A stretch of 64,000 bases of DNA from Hormiphora californensis (GCA_020137815.1 CM035353.1:6244298-6308297); one strand, 5' to 3'; shown: positions 22,983-35,147, counted from the first letter of the stretch. Made by a program: numbers and translations. Notes: a model not told the origin generated them from the sequence alone.

Positions 22983-23273
22983 CATATTATAAAAGAAAAC
23001 ACGGTCCACACACACACGTCCAGCTTTGTCCATTTACTCTCTGATCTTAATTGATCAAGTAATCAAACTCTGCTTGACGCTAGCAAGTCTAGTTACAAAG
23101 TGTGTTTCCTGGCTAGCCTTCTCACTAGACATCTTCTCACATTCTCACTAGACATCTTCCTGGTCTGCAGTAACACACTACTTATGTAGATTGCACCCAC
23201 CTCCCACTCCCTAGTTTATCTTATTAGAATTGCACCGGTCCCTCTTCCTATTTGCCTTCGTGGTGTACCTCAA

Positions 23274-23360
<87 letters not shown>

Positions 23361-23372
23361 TCTCTCTCTCTC
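23274..23372. repeat. (CT)n microsatellite
   Basis: CT tract; its flanks (ttgccttcgtggtgta before, tcagtcttcttcctctgacc after) are repeated around 23434 and 23738, so this block has been tandemly duplicated. Confidence 0.95.
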
Positions 23373-23586
23373 AGTCTTCTTCCTCTGACCTCCATCTCTC
23401 TGCCCCTCCTGTTTTCATTATTAGTTGTTAACTTGCCTTCGTGGTGTATCTCAATTTTCAACCTCTCTTTCTATCTCTCCCTCTCCCCCCCCCTCTCTCT
23501 CTCTCTCTCGCGGAATTTTTAAAGCAGAAGCTTTAATTAAAAGAGAATTTACTTTAACCAGTAGCATCACCCGAGCTTAACAACCT

Positions 23587-23855
<269 letters not shown>

Positions 23856-24026
23856 TGATTATTTTTAGTGGATTATTCTTCACTCTCGAAAGGGTTTCGA
23901 AATTGTTTATTCTTCTCCCCCCCTTACATTCGCTTAAATGTTTATCTCCATGCTCCTGTTGAAGTTAGGTCTAGTTAGTATGTTTTTGGTGACCGAGATT
24001 GAGCTCATACACTCGCCAGGTGTCTA

Positions 24027-24409
24027 CCTTACTCACTGTAAATCAGCGAACCTAAAATTAAGAATATGGCCAAAAAATATTCTTAATTTTGTTATTCTTA
24101 ATTTTAGAGTTCCTTATTTTTCTACAATCTTACAACTTCTTCCACTCTGATAAGGGAAAGCGTATCATGGAGAGTGGCTGGAGAGCAGCTGGCATCATTG
24201 ATGCGTTGAAGAGTGCACGTAGTGACAGTGTTGTAAATGATTTGGTTGACCCCTTTGCTTCAATGGCAATTTGAAACAAGTATAAATTGTATTTTAGCCT
24301 TTTTATCCAAATTTTGGTCATATTCTTCGCTAGAAAATTTATTCTTAATTATGTTATTCTTAATTTTAGAAGCGATAATTAACGGTTCGCTGATTTACAG
24401 TGAGTAAGG
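24027..24409 (+). mobile_element. 383-bp DNA transposon remnant with a transposase C-terminal fragment
   Basis: Perfect 26-bp inverted ends (ccttactcactgtaaatcag, gcgaacc), flanked by TA at 24025-24026 and 24410-24411. Between them a plus-strand frame encodes MESGWRAAGIIDALKSARSD then SVVNDLVDPF, which resembles the C-terminal end of pogo/Tigger-type transposases (a Trp-x-x-Ala-Gly motif). Probably an internally deleted copy. Confidence 0.75.
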
Positions 24410-24782
24410 TATGTCACCAAGTATGTTTCTATGTCGTACTGTAGATGGCTGGGATTACGGGGAGATGGAGAAAGCTCTTTTCCAATAAAATATCTATCCA
24501 ATATCCTTATAATTTTAAATCTCCTTCCTCGGCTATTTCTATACTATGTCGTTAGCATGTCGGAGGTAATGAGGTATATATACCTCACTATAGTGACCAC
24601 CCACAGTCGCAGAATTGCTTGCTCTGTTCTTCTAGAAGCATGCTCCCTCACCGGACACCGCCAAAGGCCCTTTCCAGTTAAATAGTAACTATGACTACTT
24701 TGTTGATAATAGTTCAAAAATATGCTAATAATTTTAAATGTCGCTATTGGAACTTTCAATAACAACCCCCTCAACGTTTTTA

Positions 24783-25091
24783 TCACAAGAAGGAAACTGT
24801 TTTATCACCCATTAAAACGATGTTATCACCCACTAAAAAAGACACATCACCCGCCGCTATGTCTTCATCATGATCAAAAGATGGGGTTAAGATGGGGTCA
24901 TGCACCATAGGGGGTGGGTAGGGTGACCAGCCCCCTGACACTCTAACAAAGCCCAGAGCCGGTGGGATCAAATTAGGCCAGTGACCACCCAACAATGCCT
25001 CGACCATACAAAAAGTAATAGCCGAAATGTAAATGTGCCAGCCCATATGTCCTACCACCAAAGTCAGCGAATCAGAAAGTCGAGAATCCAT
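24783..25091 (-). CDS. Small ORF of unknown nature
   Basis: 102 codons from an ATG at 25091, with a hydrophobic central stretch (HIYISAITFCMVEALLGG). No domain, splice context or paralogue seen. Could be chance; listed because it is the only ATG-started frame of this size between 24.5 and 25.3 kb. Confidence 0.2.
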   Translation of the reverse strand: MDSRLSDSLTLVVGHMGWHIYISAITFCMVEALLGGHWPNLIPPALGFVRVSGGWSPYPPPMVHDPILTPSFDHDEDIAAGDVSFLVGDNIVLMGDKTVSFL

Positions 25092-25309
25092 TGTATAAAG
25101 TATAGTCGATTGATAACCAAAAGGACTTGCAGAAGTTCACTGGTCTGCGTTTGACAGAAAGATAATAATATGATCAACACAACAAACTCAATATCAAGGA
25201 CCTATAGATCTCTAAAGATTCATAACTCAGTTACCAGTAAAAATACTGCTAAAATGTAAAACGAAAAATAAAGATGACACAGGCAATTTTGCATTTGCGG
25301 GCATCGCAC

Positions 25310-25850
25310 TATAGACGCAGTACCCACGTACTATAGACGCATTATAAACGCATTATAAACGCATTATAGTCGCATTATAGACACACGCAATATAGACACA
25401 ATTTCGTAAGCAGCACTATAGACGCAATATAGACGCATTATAACAGCAATATAAACGCATTTTTATAGACGCGACGCAGTATATCCACATTATAGGCGCA
25501 CTACCCACCCCAAAATCACCTTATAGACGCACTATAGACGCATTATAGACTGACTATAATAGCAGCACCATAAACGCTACATAGACCCATATAGACGCAT
25601 GATAGAATTAGAAGCATTATAGACGCAAATCGCTTTTTATAGACGCCGCGTCTATAAAAAACGTGCTTTTTAAAGAAGCACTTTAGACGTACTCCAGGCT
25701 ACAGTGCGATATTTGAGGCGCAGTTGGGCGTTTTATAAACGCATTTTTGTCGCATATAAAAGGAAGCAGTATAGACGCATTATAGACGCATTATAGCCGC
25801 ATGTGTGCGAAATCGATAAAGACGCAATATAGACGCAAAATAAAAAGGAG
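25310..25850. repeat. Degenerate array of (gcattatagac) units
   Basis: Dozens of copies of attatagacgca / tatagacgcat with irregular spacing and many single-base variants. Ends where the purine tract of the large inverted repeat begins. Confidence 0.85.
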
Positions 25851-26291
25851 AGGGAGAGAGAGGGAGGGAGGGAGGGAGAGGGAAGGAGAGGGAAAGAGAG
25901 GGAGGGACTGAGGGAGGGGTACAGGGACAGAATAGAAACAGACGGATAAAGACCTGAGACAGAAGGACAGAGTAAGATGGAAAGAGAGTAAGATGGAAAG
26001 ATAGTGATATAGGGACGGAGTGAGACATAAAAAGAGTGAGACAGAAAAAGACAGAGATGGAAACAAACGGACAGAGACAGACGGACGGACAAACACGCGC
26101 TTACTATCTCCCTCTCTGTCTCACTCTCTCTCTCTCCACTCTCCATCTTAACCTCTCTCCATCTTACTCTGTCCGTCTGTCTCAGATCTGTGTCCATCTG
26201 TCTGTGTCTGATCTGTCTCTGTATCCCTCCCTCTTTCCCTCTCCTTCCCTCTCCCTCCCTCCCTCCCTCCCTCTAGTCTCTCTCCCTCTCC
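25845..26291. repeat. Homopurine/homopyrimidine inverted repeat, ~190-bp arms
   Basis: The left arm (about 25845-26040: GGGA/GAGA, then gacagaaggacagagtaaga) is matched in reverse by the right arm (about 26105-26291: tcttactctgtccgtctgtc, then CCCT/CTCT). The arms are imperfect but collinear. All ORFs here are low-complexity Ser/Leu/Pro strings. Confidence 0.8.
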
Positions 26292-27066
26292 TATCATCCT
26301 TGGTCATGTATTCATTTACTATCCATGAAATTTCATGGTAATTCATGGGACTAGGAATGAAGTTGTCGGACCCTCTGATATTTAACAGACTAGAAGTAGA
26401 CTAGAAAAGCAAACTAGATATCAAATTTATAGATATCTGGTGATGCTCGATAAAAGATGTATCTGATGTTACGAAAAAAAGGCAACAGAAAGATGAAAAA
26501 GCGACAGAAAGATGAAAAATGTTAAAAACTGTATAAAAATGAAGATAAAGATCAGCGGGAAAACATCCTAAAAATAAATAACAGTGTCTAGCTAAGTATA
26601 GTTATTAAACAGCCATTAAAAAAGCATACTAATGACTTACCAATATCTTATCTCTGTAAGTTGACCTACCTTAGGCCAATCCGGGAAAGGAAAATCTATG
26701 AAAAGAGAGGCAAAGATGGAATCTCCCCCACTTCTGAGGAACCCGATAGGTTTCAGTACGGCACCCAACTCCTTAAGTATCAGTGGCTCCGTGTTAAGTT
26801 CCAATTGTCGGTGATCCAGGTTGGTTGGTTGGATCCAGGTTATCCGCTGCTGCTCCATAGCATTAGCACACGCATGCTAAACCAGCTAAACAAAATCATT
26901 ACACCTCCTAAAGTCTTTCGTCTTTTCAAGTTGGTCAAGGACTACCTGTGTCCTGTTGGTCAGTTTGGAGTTTTCTGACCTGTTGTTCTCAGCTCTCAGC
27001 CTCCTCTATTTCGCTCAGAATGGAGTCTCTTTTTTCCTTATTTTTTATTAATCTATATATAATAAT
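26292..27066. other. No supported gene
   Basis: AT-rich. A 105-codon plus-strand ORF (26661-26978) and its 73-codon antisense partner show no recognisable domain. Confidence 0.5.
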
Positions 27067-27067
27067 C

Positions 27068-27354
27068 AAATATGATGGGACTTACACGGGGGATTACGGG
27101 GGCTCGAATAGATCGCCCGTATAGATCGCCCGTACCAGTCGCCCGTACATTTGCTTTGCGCATTACGTTTCATCGCACTTTCACCACAAATAAGGTACAT
27201 GCGCGTTAAGCGCATGTGTTTTGTTGTGATGAAAGTGTGGTGAAACGTAATGCGCAAAGCAAATGTAAGGGCGACTGGTACGGGCGACTGGTACGGGCGT
27301 CTCATCCGGGCCCCCGTAATCCGCTGCCTGAGTATACTCAGTCCCATCATATTT
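27068..27354. mobile_element. 287-bp foldback element
   Basis: Ends aaatatgatggga ... tcccatcatattt. Long imperfect arms of about 130 bp, including cagtcgcccgtacatttgct and gcgcattacgttt(c). The loop region contains acatgcgcgttaagcgcatgt. Non-coding. Confidence 0.85.
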
Positions 27355-27915
27355 GTAATCAGCCTATCTGAATTTCGATATCTACCCTTATCCTCTTTTC
27401 TGTTATATTCTTGGACATCCCCCAGAGTCCAGTAGGATCATTCGGCCTGTTCCAATCCCATTTCCAAATTATTTGAAATATTCATCTCCTGGAATTGGAT
27501 ATATTCTAATATTATATAGTAAAATGATTATAAGATCGACAATTTCTAAAGATTTTTTGAAATTTTTTAACGCATTGTCCTCACCTTAGTGTAACAACTA
27601 ATTCCAACATTTGAGATTTAAAGTGGAGCAAGTATTTTATAAATTGTTGTTTTTGCTCCAAACTTCAAGGTTCAGTATATTGAATGAAAAAATCAATTAA
27701 TTAAGCACTCACATAGACTGTCCACTGCACCCCTATATTGAATGGCGCTATCATACAAATCAAATTTTAAATATCCTAACATTTTTATATTTCCTAAATT
27801 GTCTATTTCAAAATCTCTGAGATTGAATAGTTTTGCTGGCACAGTTTCTTTACACACTATTGCTTTTAGCAACCATGCATTAACTTGTTTTATTTAGTAT
27901 AAAGTTTATATAAAG

Positions 27916-28239
27916 TTAATATAAAGTTTTTATGATATTCATTGAGTATAATTGAAGGACAGATCCCACTATTGAGCTAGTGCCTTGGAAACAGTACGTT
28001 TCACTGGCCTCCTCAATCATATCTTGTGACATGAAATCTTCCCTAATTTCCCATCTGGCTGCTAGCGCCCCACGGCACTCTTCAGACCATGATTGGCAGA
28101 TTATGATGTTAGTGTCCAATGGGATTTGCGTATATTTGAGATATAAGATATCCCCATATATGATTTCCTCCCATATCAGATCTTTATCTGCACTGTCCAT
28201 CATTAACCGGACACTATGAGGTATATTTGTATTAATCAT
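27916..28239 (-). CDS. Unrecognised ORF in repeat island
   Basis: 107 codons, ATG at 28239. Acidic, with ALAARWEIREDFMSQDMI. A similar phrase, CLAARWRVREVFLAL, can be read on the same strand around 38790 in an eroded frame, hinting at a repeated family. Likely part of a mobile-element gene set spanning 27.9-38.9 kb on the minus strand. Function not recognised. Confidence 0.35.
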   Translation of the reverse strand: MINTNIPHSVRLMMDSADKDLIWEEIIYGDILYLKYTQIPLDTNIIICQSWSEECRGALAARWEIREDFMSQDMIEEASETYCFQGTSSIVGSVLQLYSMNIIKTLY

Positions 28240-28506
28240 TAATTATTACTCATAGTTCCTATTTCGCATTCTAAGAGCAATTTCCATTCCAGTTCATTCC
28301 CTAGTGCCTCGATATTGTTACTGGCATTATGCACCTCTCTGATTGGTCGCACCATTCAATCAGTGGTTTCGATCAAACAAACAAACAGACACGGGGATAT
28401 TAAGTATGGGTTACTTTTGGCTAATTAGATGGGTTGCTACTGCAAGGGAGGTGGGGGTCATGTATAATAAACAAAGCAGTTTCCTGCATGAACTTTAAAA
28501 ATAAAA

Positions 28507-29045
28507 TTATATGTAATCTGATAGGTAATGATGTAATTTGTGTAATTGTTCTATTCCGCATATTCCTCTCACGTGGCCATACTGCCCGCACCGGTGACAC
28601 TTAGTTAACTCCTGAGTAAGCGGGTTACCAATCCGTAAGTGGTTCAGTATTACGTCGATGACCTCCTCTACATCTTTCCTCTGTACCGCCTCGAGGAGGG
28701 CCTCTCCCTGCGCTCTGGTTAACCTGTGTTGCTGGACCCTCTCAGCGTACAGTTTGTAGGCGGCACTCGTGGTCGGAGTTTCCCCGCTGCCCTAACCCGA
28801 GCCTCACGTTCCTGGTGGAGCCTGGCCGCCTCCTTCCTCTGACGAGCCCTCTCCTCCTCCCTGGCCCTAACCTTCTCCCTCTCCTCATCCTCCTTCCTTT
28901 CCCTCTCTTTGTCGTCTTCTTCCCTCATTTCCTTTAGCTGTCCCAGCATCTGTTCCCTCAGTTCTACTAGCTCTCGTATCGCCTCCTCCGCTTCCTCTAA
29001 CTCCGTTTCCAAAGCCAATTTCCGATCATCATTGATGTGTGCCAT
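28507..29045 (-). pseudogene. Gag-like coiled-coil and CCHC zinc-knuckle ORF with a frameshift
   Basis: Starts at ATG 29045 (MAHINDDRKLALETELEEAE), continues as a highly charged coiled coil (residues ~8-80, Glu/Arg-rich), then needs a one-base frame change near 28780 to continue as SAAYKLYAERVQQHRLTRAQ and on to CHRCGQYGHVRGIC, a CX2CX4HX4C zinc knuckle, stopping at 28507. Coiled coil plus a C-terminal zinc knuckle is a Gag-like layout in retroelements. The frame break could be decay, an error, or recoding. Confidence 0.6.
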
Positions 29046-29245
29046 GATGGTTACCTGTATACATGGAGTGGAGGGAATTATTGTTAGGGGTATAATGAAA
29101 AAAAGGGGGTTACACATTAGACTTAGTAAACAGTGTAAACACATGATGTGATAAAAATAATACAAATCACTATCCGAGGCAAGGACAATCAGCTAAAAAT
29201 AATACAATGATATGATAAAATGACCTCCCCCCCCCCCTACCAGTG

Positions 29246-29518
29246 TCATTCTGCGATGGCCGATAGCATCTCAGCCCTCTTCGTGGTGAACCTTACCACC
29301 ATGACCAGCAACCGACCATGTTCCTCGTACGGCGGGTTGAGCTCGAGTATGAGTTCTTGGGCAGCCATGCTAGCCCTTCCCAGATAATGGGCTGCCGCCG
29401 CCACGCGGTGCCGTGGGGTATCCAAGTTACCCCTAGCCCTTTCCGTGGCCTCCATATATCCATAGGATTCCCCATACCCTTCCTTGTCCAACACCGCGTG
29501 GCCCATGGACAGCTCCAC
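29246..29518 (-). pseudogene. Mobile-element ORF family, copy 1
   Basis: About 90 codons (start GTG/ATG uncertain) containing MGHAVLDKEGYGESYGYM and HRVAAAAHYLGRASMAAQ. An in-frame TAG lies just upstream of LVELSMGH, and before it the frame is open again with a cysteine-rich stretch (CGREFCCGTEEGDLLFG). A second copy is at 33560-33890. Not recognised. Confidence 0.45.
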
Positions 29519-30647
29519 TAGCTACCCTTTAAACTCGTCCTGGCACCCCCTGGCCCTGCACAGCGTTACCCCGAATAACAGATCCCCTTCTTCTGTCCCA
29601 CAACAAAACTCCCGCCCACAATTATCCGAGATGGCAGATTACGACAGAGTGTTATCCCACACACAAGAGGCGAAAAAATAATTCAAATCTTTGATGACGT
29701 AAACTATATAAAGATAATCATAGATAGCTGCCTGATTTCCACTAATACTGCCAAAAGGAGTAAGACAGTTGAGAGTTCCTAAATAATCAACTAAGGAAGA
29801 GAAAGGGTTTACTTGAACCAATTATAGTTACTAATAGAATACCTTCATGTTTTTGAAGAATGTACGGCTAGTTATATAATTTGTATAATATTTCTATTCC
29901 ATCCATGTTATTTTCCAGCGCTTTGTTTGGAATTTTTGAAAAAGCTACTTCCATGGAAGTAGTTTTTTTCCAAAATTTCCAACAAGCACCTTTTGTCGTT
30001 GCTCTTTATGTTTAGTAAGCAGTAACGGACTGGACGGGTTGGATGGAGGATTCCTCGGTGCGTCGTTGAGTTGCAGCTGTCGATGAGTTGGGGCGGGAAC
30101 GGGAACCAAAGAAGTTTCTGTGCCTTTGACTCGCTGATATTTATACCCCTACCCGGATACAATCACCTGATTGAGAATTCCCGGGAATTATTCTCGTGCC
30201 CGACCGCTATGAGACGGTTTATTACCATAGTAATTCCGCGTTCTGTTCTGTTATTGGTTCGTAGCCCCTCACGTGACTGATTTCCTTAGCGCTTCATTAA
30301 AATGAATTTAAAGCGGTTTATCTTCTCGTTTTTCGGCTAGAGATAGCGGAGGGTTTTACAGAGAGAGATTTGCCCCAAAGCAGCCAGGTTTATTAATGAC
30401 CAACTTATTTCAATTAATGACACTGAAACAACTAAATTTTCTTTGTTTCTTCAAGTCACGTCCCGGAAATATATTTCAAGCCACGTCATTCCTTCCAGTC
30501 ACGTTCATGAGACATATCTCAGGATATTGTGATTGATGGGATCATCCTGCATGCATTCCGATGCATACACATGTTGTCAATATTTTCCAAAAATTCTCTG
30601 ATTTGGCTATCGACATGAGCCTCCTTAAACTTTTTTCTCGGTATATA

Positions 30648-31850
30648 CAGGGTGTCCCACTGTCTTTGCATCACCTGCGATTTTGGGTCATGACCGGGCT
30701 CCATTAAACTAACCAAAACTCATCGAAAAATTGGTCAAAATGGTTCTAACAAAAACCAGTGTTCTAGAGAATTGTCTGGCAAATATTTTGGTTGCAAGAT
30801 TGACTTTCCAAGTCTTATCAATCGTCAGATATATCGTCGTAAAGTCAAAATTACGTGTTCATGAAATCCGACCGGGGTTCACGTTTTGAAAAATTCACAA
30901 ATGCAAAGTTGCTCGGATCACATTGCATCCCTCATAAGAGTTGTAGGAAATTGTCTGGCGGTCATTTTGGTACCCGGGTTTTTATCCTAGCTCAATGTTT
31001 AGAGTGTCTTATGACTGTCAGAACTGGAATTTTCCCAAAAGTGGTCTCAGGTATCACATTGCATTTTGCCCTGTTATGAAGCTCATAGCTGCTTGAATAA
31101 CATCTTAGTGCATGATAGGGTTGAGATAGACCACTTGCGTATCCTACACATTAAGAGGGGCCTTGCCAAATCGTCATAACAACCCTGTCAAGTGTCTAGA
31201 TGAAATTGAGACGATATGTGCTGATTATCATGGGATTACACACGACACCGAGCCACCTAATTAGGGGTTGTGAGCCGATACCAACTAAGACTCAGCATAG
31301 AAAAATCTTCATGTTCCTACAGTCATAACGCAACTTAAACGTAGAGCTATGGAAAAAACCATGGTATCAAAATGAACCTTAGACGATTCTGATGAAGCTC
31401 TTGTAAATTTCAAATCATTTTACCCATTTGTTGATGACACGTGATCCCCTCAAAAATGCTGGTTGAATTTCGTCTTTAGACAGTCATAAGACACTCTAAA
31501 CATTGAGCTAGGACAAAAACACGGGTACCAAAATGACCGCCAGACAATTTCCTACAACTCTTATGAGGGATGCAATGTGATCCGAGCAACTTTGCATTTG
31601 TGAATTTTTCAAAACGTGAACCCCGGTCGGATTTCATGAACACGTAATTTTGACTTTACGACGATATATCTGACGATTGGTAAGACTTGGAAAGTCAATC
31701 TTGCAACCAAAATGTTCGCCAGACAATTCTCTAGAACACTGGTTTTTATTAGAACCATTTTGACCAATTTTTCGATGAGTTTTGGTTAGTTTAATGGAGC
31801 CCGGTCATGACCCAAAATCGCAGGTGATGCAAAGACAGTGGGACACCCTG
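30648..31850. mobile_element. 1203-bp giant foldback transposon, 372-bp arms
   Basis: Left arm 30648-31019 and right arm 31479-31850 are both 372 bp and nearly identical in inverse orientation. Ends cagggtgtcccactgtcttt, flanked by TA (30646-30647 and 31851-31852), as in Tc1/mariner-type elements. The 459-bp spacer has no long ORF. Confidence 0.92.
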
Positions 31851-31935
31851 TATTAGCTATTTTTCCTTTATTCTGTCTCAAGACTCCCTCGAAGTCAGTT
31901 TGACTGAGCGGGCGAAAATATGTTTTGATCGGAGT

Positions 31936-32127
31936 TTAGTTTTGCCGCAATACACCCTGATCATAATCAGAATTGCTCTCTGGACGTATATACGTCTTTG
32001 TCATCCATCCATTTAGGGACTCTCTATCCTCTTGTTTTGGGTGTCTGAACGATATCGGAGTTGCATCCTCCAATAGTAGCATGGGGTTTGATAATCCCCG
32101 CTCCATGTCCTCATCAAATGACTGCAT
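31936..32127 (-). CDS. Unrecognised short ORF
   Basis: 63 codons (MQSFDEDMERGLSNPMLLLE...). Acidic, no domain seen. Part of the minus-strand ORF remnants of this island. Confidence 0.25.
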   Translation of the reverse strand: MQSFDEDMERGLSNPMLLLEDATPISFRHPKQEDRESLNGWMTKTYIRPESNSDYDQGVLRQN

Positions 32128-32296
32128 GTGCAGCCGGCATGTTCATTTGGGTCTGATACATTTCAGCGCCTAAGGTGGTAATGGTTAATACTTATTAGTG
32201 CTAATCATTTTAATTAAGTCCGTTTAGTCTTTCTTGAGTTAGAAAATGTAAAATATCGATACGGATAATACATTTATATTATGCTACTATTATTCA

Positions 32297-33140
32297 TTTT
32301 ATTCGGGGGGAAAGGTATAACTTTTGTTGACATATTTGTCTCTTTTCATATGGTATCTGGTGGCATGGCACCATTTTTTTCCTAGTCCCATTTGCATCTT
32401 CAATAGCTCTCTGACAGAGTTGAATGCACAATAATTTATTTAAGGACATGAACGTCTTATTTGTTGTCCTTCTGTGGCGAACTAGTCTAGGGAAATCAGG
32501 CGCATAGTAAATATTTGGGAACTGCTGCCTACAACATCTATTAAACTATCGTAATCATGATCATTTATAATTTCTAAGGACAACTCCAAGTCCTATCTCC
32601 GTTAGCTATATTATTTGTACCTGCCTGTATGAAAAGTGTATCCAGTGCAGTGATGGGTTTCATGGTATGGGTAGTTCAGTAGCAGAAACCAAGGTATGAT
32701 GCTCCTCCTGTAAAAAGCCGGTTAATAAAGCTGATGTGTATAAATGCCACTAAAGCCTCGGTAGACGAGGTACTCTTGTATCTTCATAAAATAACGCGTT
32801 ACATTGCACCACTCAATTCTATCACATTTATCTAATTTTAGATGTCGTCCTAATTCTAATTATATTTTCAAAAGTTCTCTAAATCTGTCGCCCCTCCACT
32901 TTATATTTGTTGCCATTTCTACCTCTCCCATAATATAATCCCTGACTTCGCGGTCATCTATCATTAGTGCCACCCTCATAATTGTCTTGATCATTTTATC
33001 GGGATTTCTATATCTTACTTTTTTTTCCATTTCCTCATATTATTAATTTATTTATTCGGAGATAAAGGTAAAACAATTAACTTTTTTTATATATTTGTTT
33101 CGTTTCATATAATATCTAGTGGCATGGCACCATTTCATTT
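32297..33140. repeat. Direct duplication spanning two ~80-bp blocks
   Basis: The block ending ggtggcatggcaccattt at 32297-32375 recurs, diverged, at 33052-33140. The region between has no clear gene except a 56-codon minus-strand ORF at 32860-33030 (MEKKVRYRNPDKMIKTIMRV...). Confidence 0.6.
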
Positions 33141-33177
33141 TATTTGCTCATTTTCAAGTTTTTTCGTAAACTCATTT

Positions 33178-33234
33178 GCACCTTCAATAACTCGAGCTGA
33201 CAGAGCTCGAGCTGACGAGCTATTGAAGGTGCAG
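33178..33234. repeat. Hairpin-forming inverted repeat
   Basis: tgcaccttcaataactcgag at the left and gagctattgaaggtgca at the right, with a gagctga motif repeated in the loop. Confidence 0.75.
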
Positions 33235-33559
33235 TCTCTCATCCCCTACCCATTGAATATTTTCAGCATCTACTATCTCTGTCATAGCTTTCTCTCTGAC
33301 CTTATGATTAAAAATGCGAAGGATTATAAAATGTATGAAATTATATAACTTTATGTTCCTTTTTGCCTTTTAATTTTTCCACATAACTAATTAATTGACA
33401 ATTGGTTGTAGGCGGGATCATTTACTATTGGTATATGGTGATGGTCAGATTACCCAAACATTTGCCACAGTGTGCTTTCCCACTAAGTCACACATTACTA
33501 GACTATTTATGGTCCCATTCCTACTTTTCATCAAGCTCCGAAATCTTTTAGTGCTGAAC

Positions 33560-33890
33560 GGAGTGCTGAACGGAGGATTTAGTTCCAGAATGAGATCCTG
33601 TTCCACCATGCTCGCTCTACCTAGGTAATGTGCTGCCGCCGCCACACGGTGTGTAGTGTTCTGTGTAGTCACTGACTGGTAACCGTATAGCGGACCCGGG
33701 ATCGTACCTGGTTAGCCGCGGTGAGTGAATGTAGTCGTAGAAGGTTGTGGTAACCAGGGGGTGTCGAGGTGATAGTCGGGTGCCTTGGGGTATCTAAATT
33801 TCCCCTTGCCTTTTCTGTGGCATCCATGTACCCAAATGATTCGCCGTAACCTTCCTTTTCCAATACTGCGTGCCCCATAGACAGTTCCAC
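33560..33890 (-). pseudogene. Mobile-element ORF family, copy 2, with a 120-bp insertion
   Basis: Paralogue of 29246-29518: MGHAVLEKEGYGESFGYM, then NLDTPRH. About 120 bp (about 33660-33780) is inserted before HRVAAAAHYLGRASMVEQ. As in copy 1, a stop (TAA here, TAG there) sits directly before LVELSMGH. Confidence 0.5.
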
Positions 33891-34096
33891 CAGTTATTTT
33901 TTATAACTGTTACATGATACCATATGAAATATCCATTCCAACAATAAAATAAAAATTTACTTTTCTTCAAAAGTGCTCTTGAACGTATTTCTTTCCGACT
34001 TAACTTAATAATCATAAAATAATATATTCTCTGCCATCTGCATCCCTGTGTTACCCCATCCGATGATTTATTAGGCGACTTTGTGTATTTGTTTTA

Positions 34097-34632
34097 CTAA
34101 TGACCGAGCTCTAATATCATCTGCCAGGGGTTCCATGGGTGTGACAGTAGACAACTGGGGTGAAACTCTGTGTATAGCTCCTTTAACCGAGCTGTAAACT
34201 TTTCAATACAGTCCGTTCCAATATATACCTCGGGTTCATATTCATCAAACATGCTGTGAACAGTATAGCAGTACGGTGTGTGTAGTGCTGCTTTAGATGT
34301 ACTCCCTGTACATTTTATAGGACATATCCTTCGCAAAATACACACTCAGGCTCCAGATTTTATTGCTCGGTGTTGTCTTAGTTTAACTACTGCCTTGGGT
34401 AGGTCCTCTTGTAATGCCGAGATGAGGTCCTCTTTCATTTCTGCTTTGGTCTCGCACAGTGAGTTTACTGTGAGTTCTCCTCTTTTCAGTTGTTGTGGTA
34501 AGACCAGTGCGAAGTTTGTGATCCTCTTATTAATCTCGTTCCTCACATTGGTCCTCAGGTGGTACTTTAGTTGTACTCCCTGCATGCATTTTATAGGACA
34601 TATCCTTCGCAAAATACACACTCAGGCTCCAG
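34097..34632 (-). pseudogene. Eroded ORF pair with a 45-bp direct duplication
   Basis: Two consecutive minus-strand frames (34346-34621 and 34097-34345) each begin in a copy of the same ~45-bp sequence (ttataggacatatccttcgc; 34311-34356 and 34587-34632). The proximal part is Lys/Glu-rich; the distal part contains YIGTDCIEKFTARLKELY, which vaguely recalls segments of mobile-element polymerase proteins, but I cannot name it. Confidence 0.35.
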
Positions 34633-35147
34633 GAGACATTCAAAGCTAGCAGCTGAAATTAGAAAAATTGTTACAAGTAGCCTGCGGATAGGTTTACAAG
34701 TAGGAGTTAGGACTTATTATACGTACCAATATAGAATGGGTGTTCAATCATTTTTTGGTATCCCTTGAACTCTAAATATAAAAACAATAAATCAATTCAT
34801 CATCGGATCCTCATGCTAAGTTCTTCTCGTTCCTCTGTTCCTTGAACTCTAAATGCTTTTCTTTCAGCATTGTGATTATCTGAAGGGTGTTGTTAAGGCA
34901 GAGCTCCAAATGGTCTATGTATACTTTCTCGTATTAATTTACTTCATAATCTTACGGTAATATTACAAATATCTTCTTCCATCCTTGTGTTACCCCCACC
35001 GGTAATTTACAAGGCGAGCTACTGCTTAAACATATTATTGGACTTTTTACTTTTAGGTAGATCTGGCATTCAGTTCATAAAGCCTACTTATAAAATCTCC
35101 AGTTCCACGGACGGGTCTTTTTATTTATTTAGTTTAGCCCTACCCTT

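Noticed and set aside
25733-26341. Ser/Leu/Pro-rich ORFs of 82-154 codons
   Set aside because: Low-complexity translation of the purine/pyrimidine inverted repeat.
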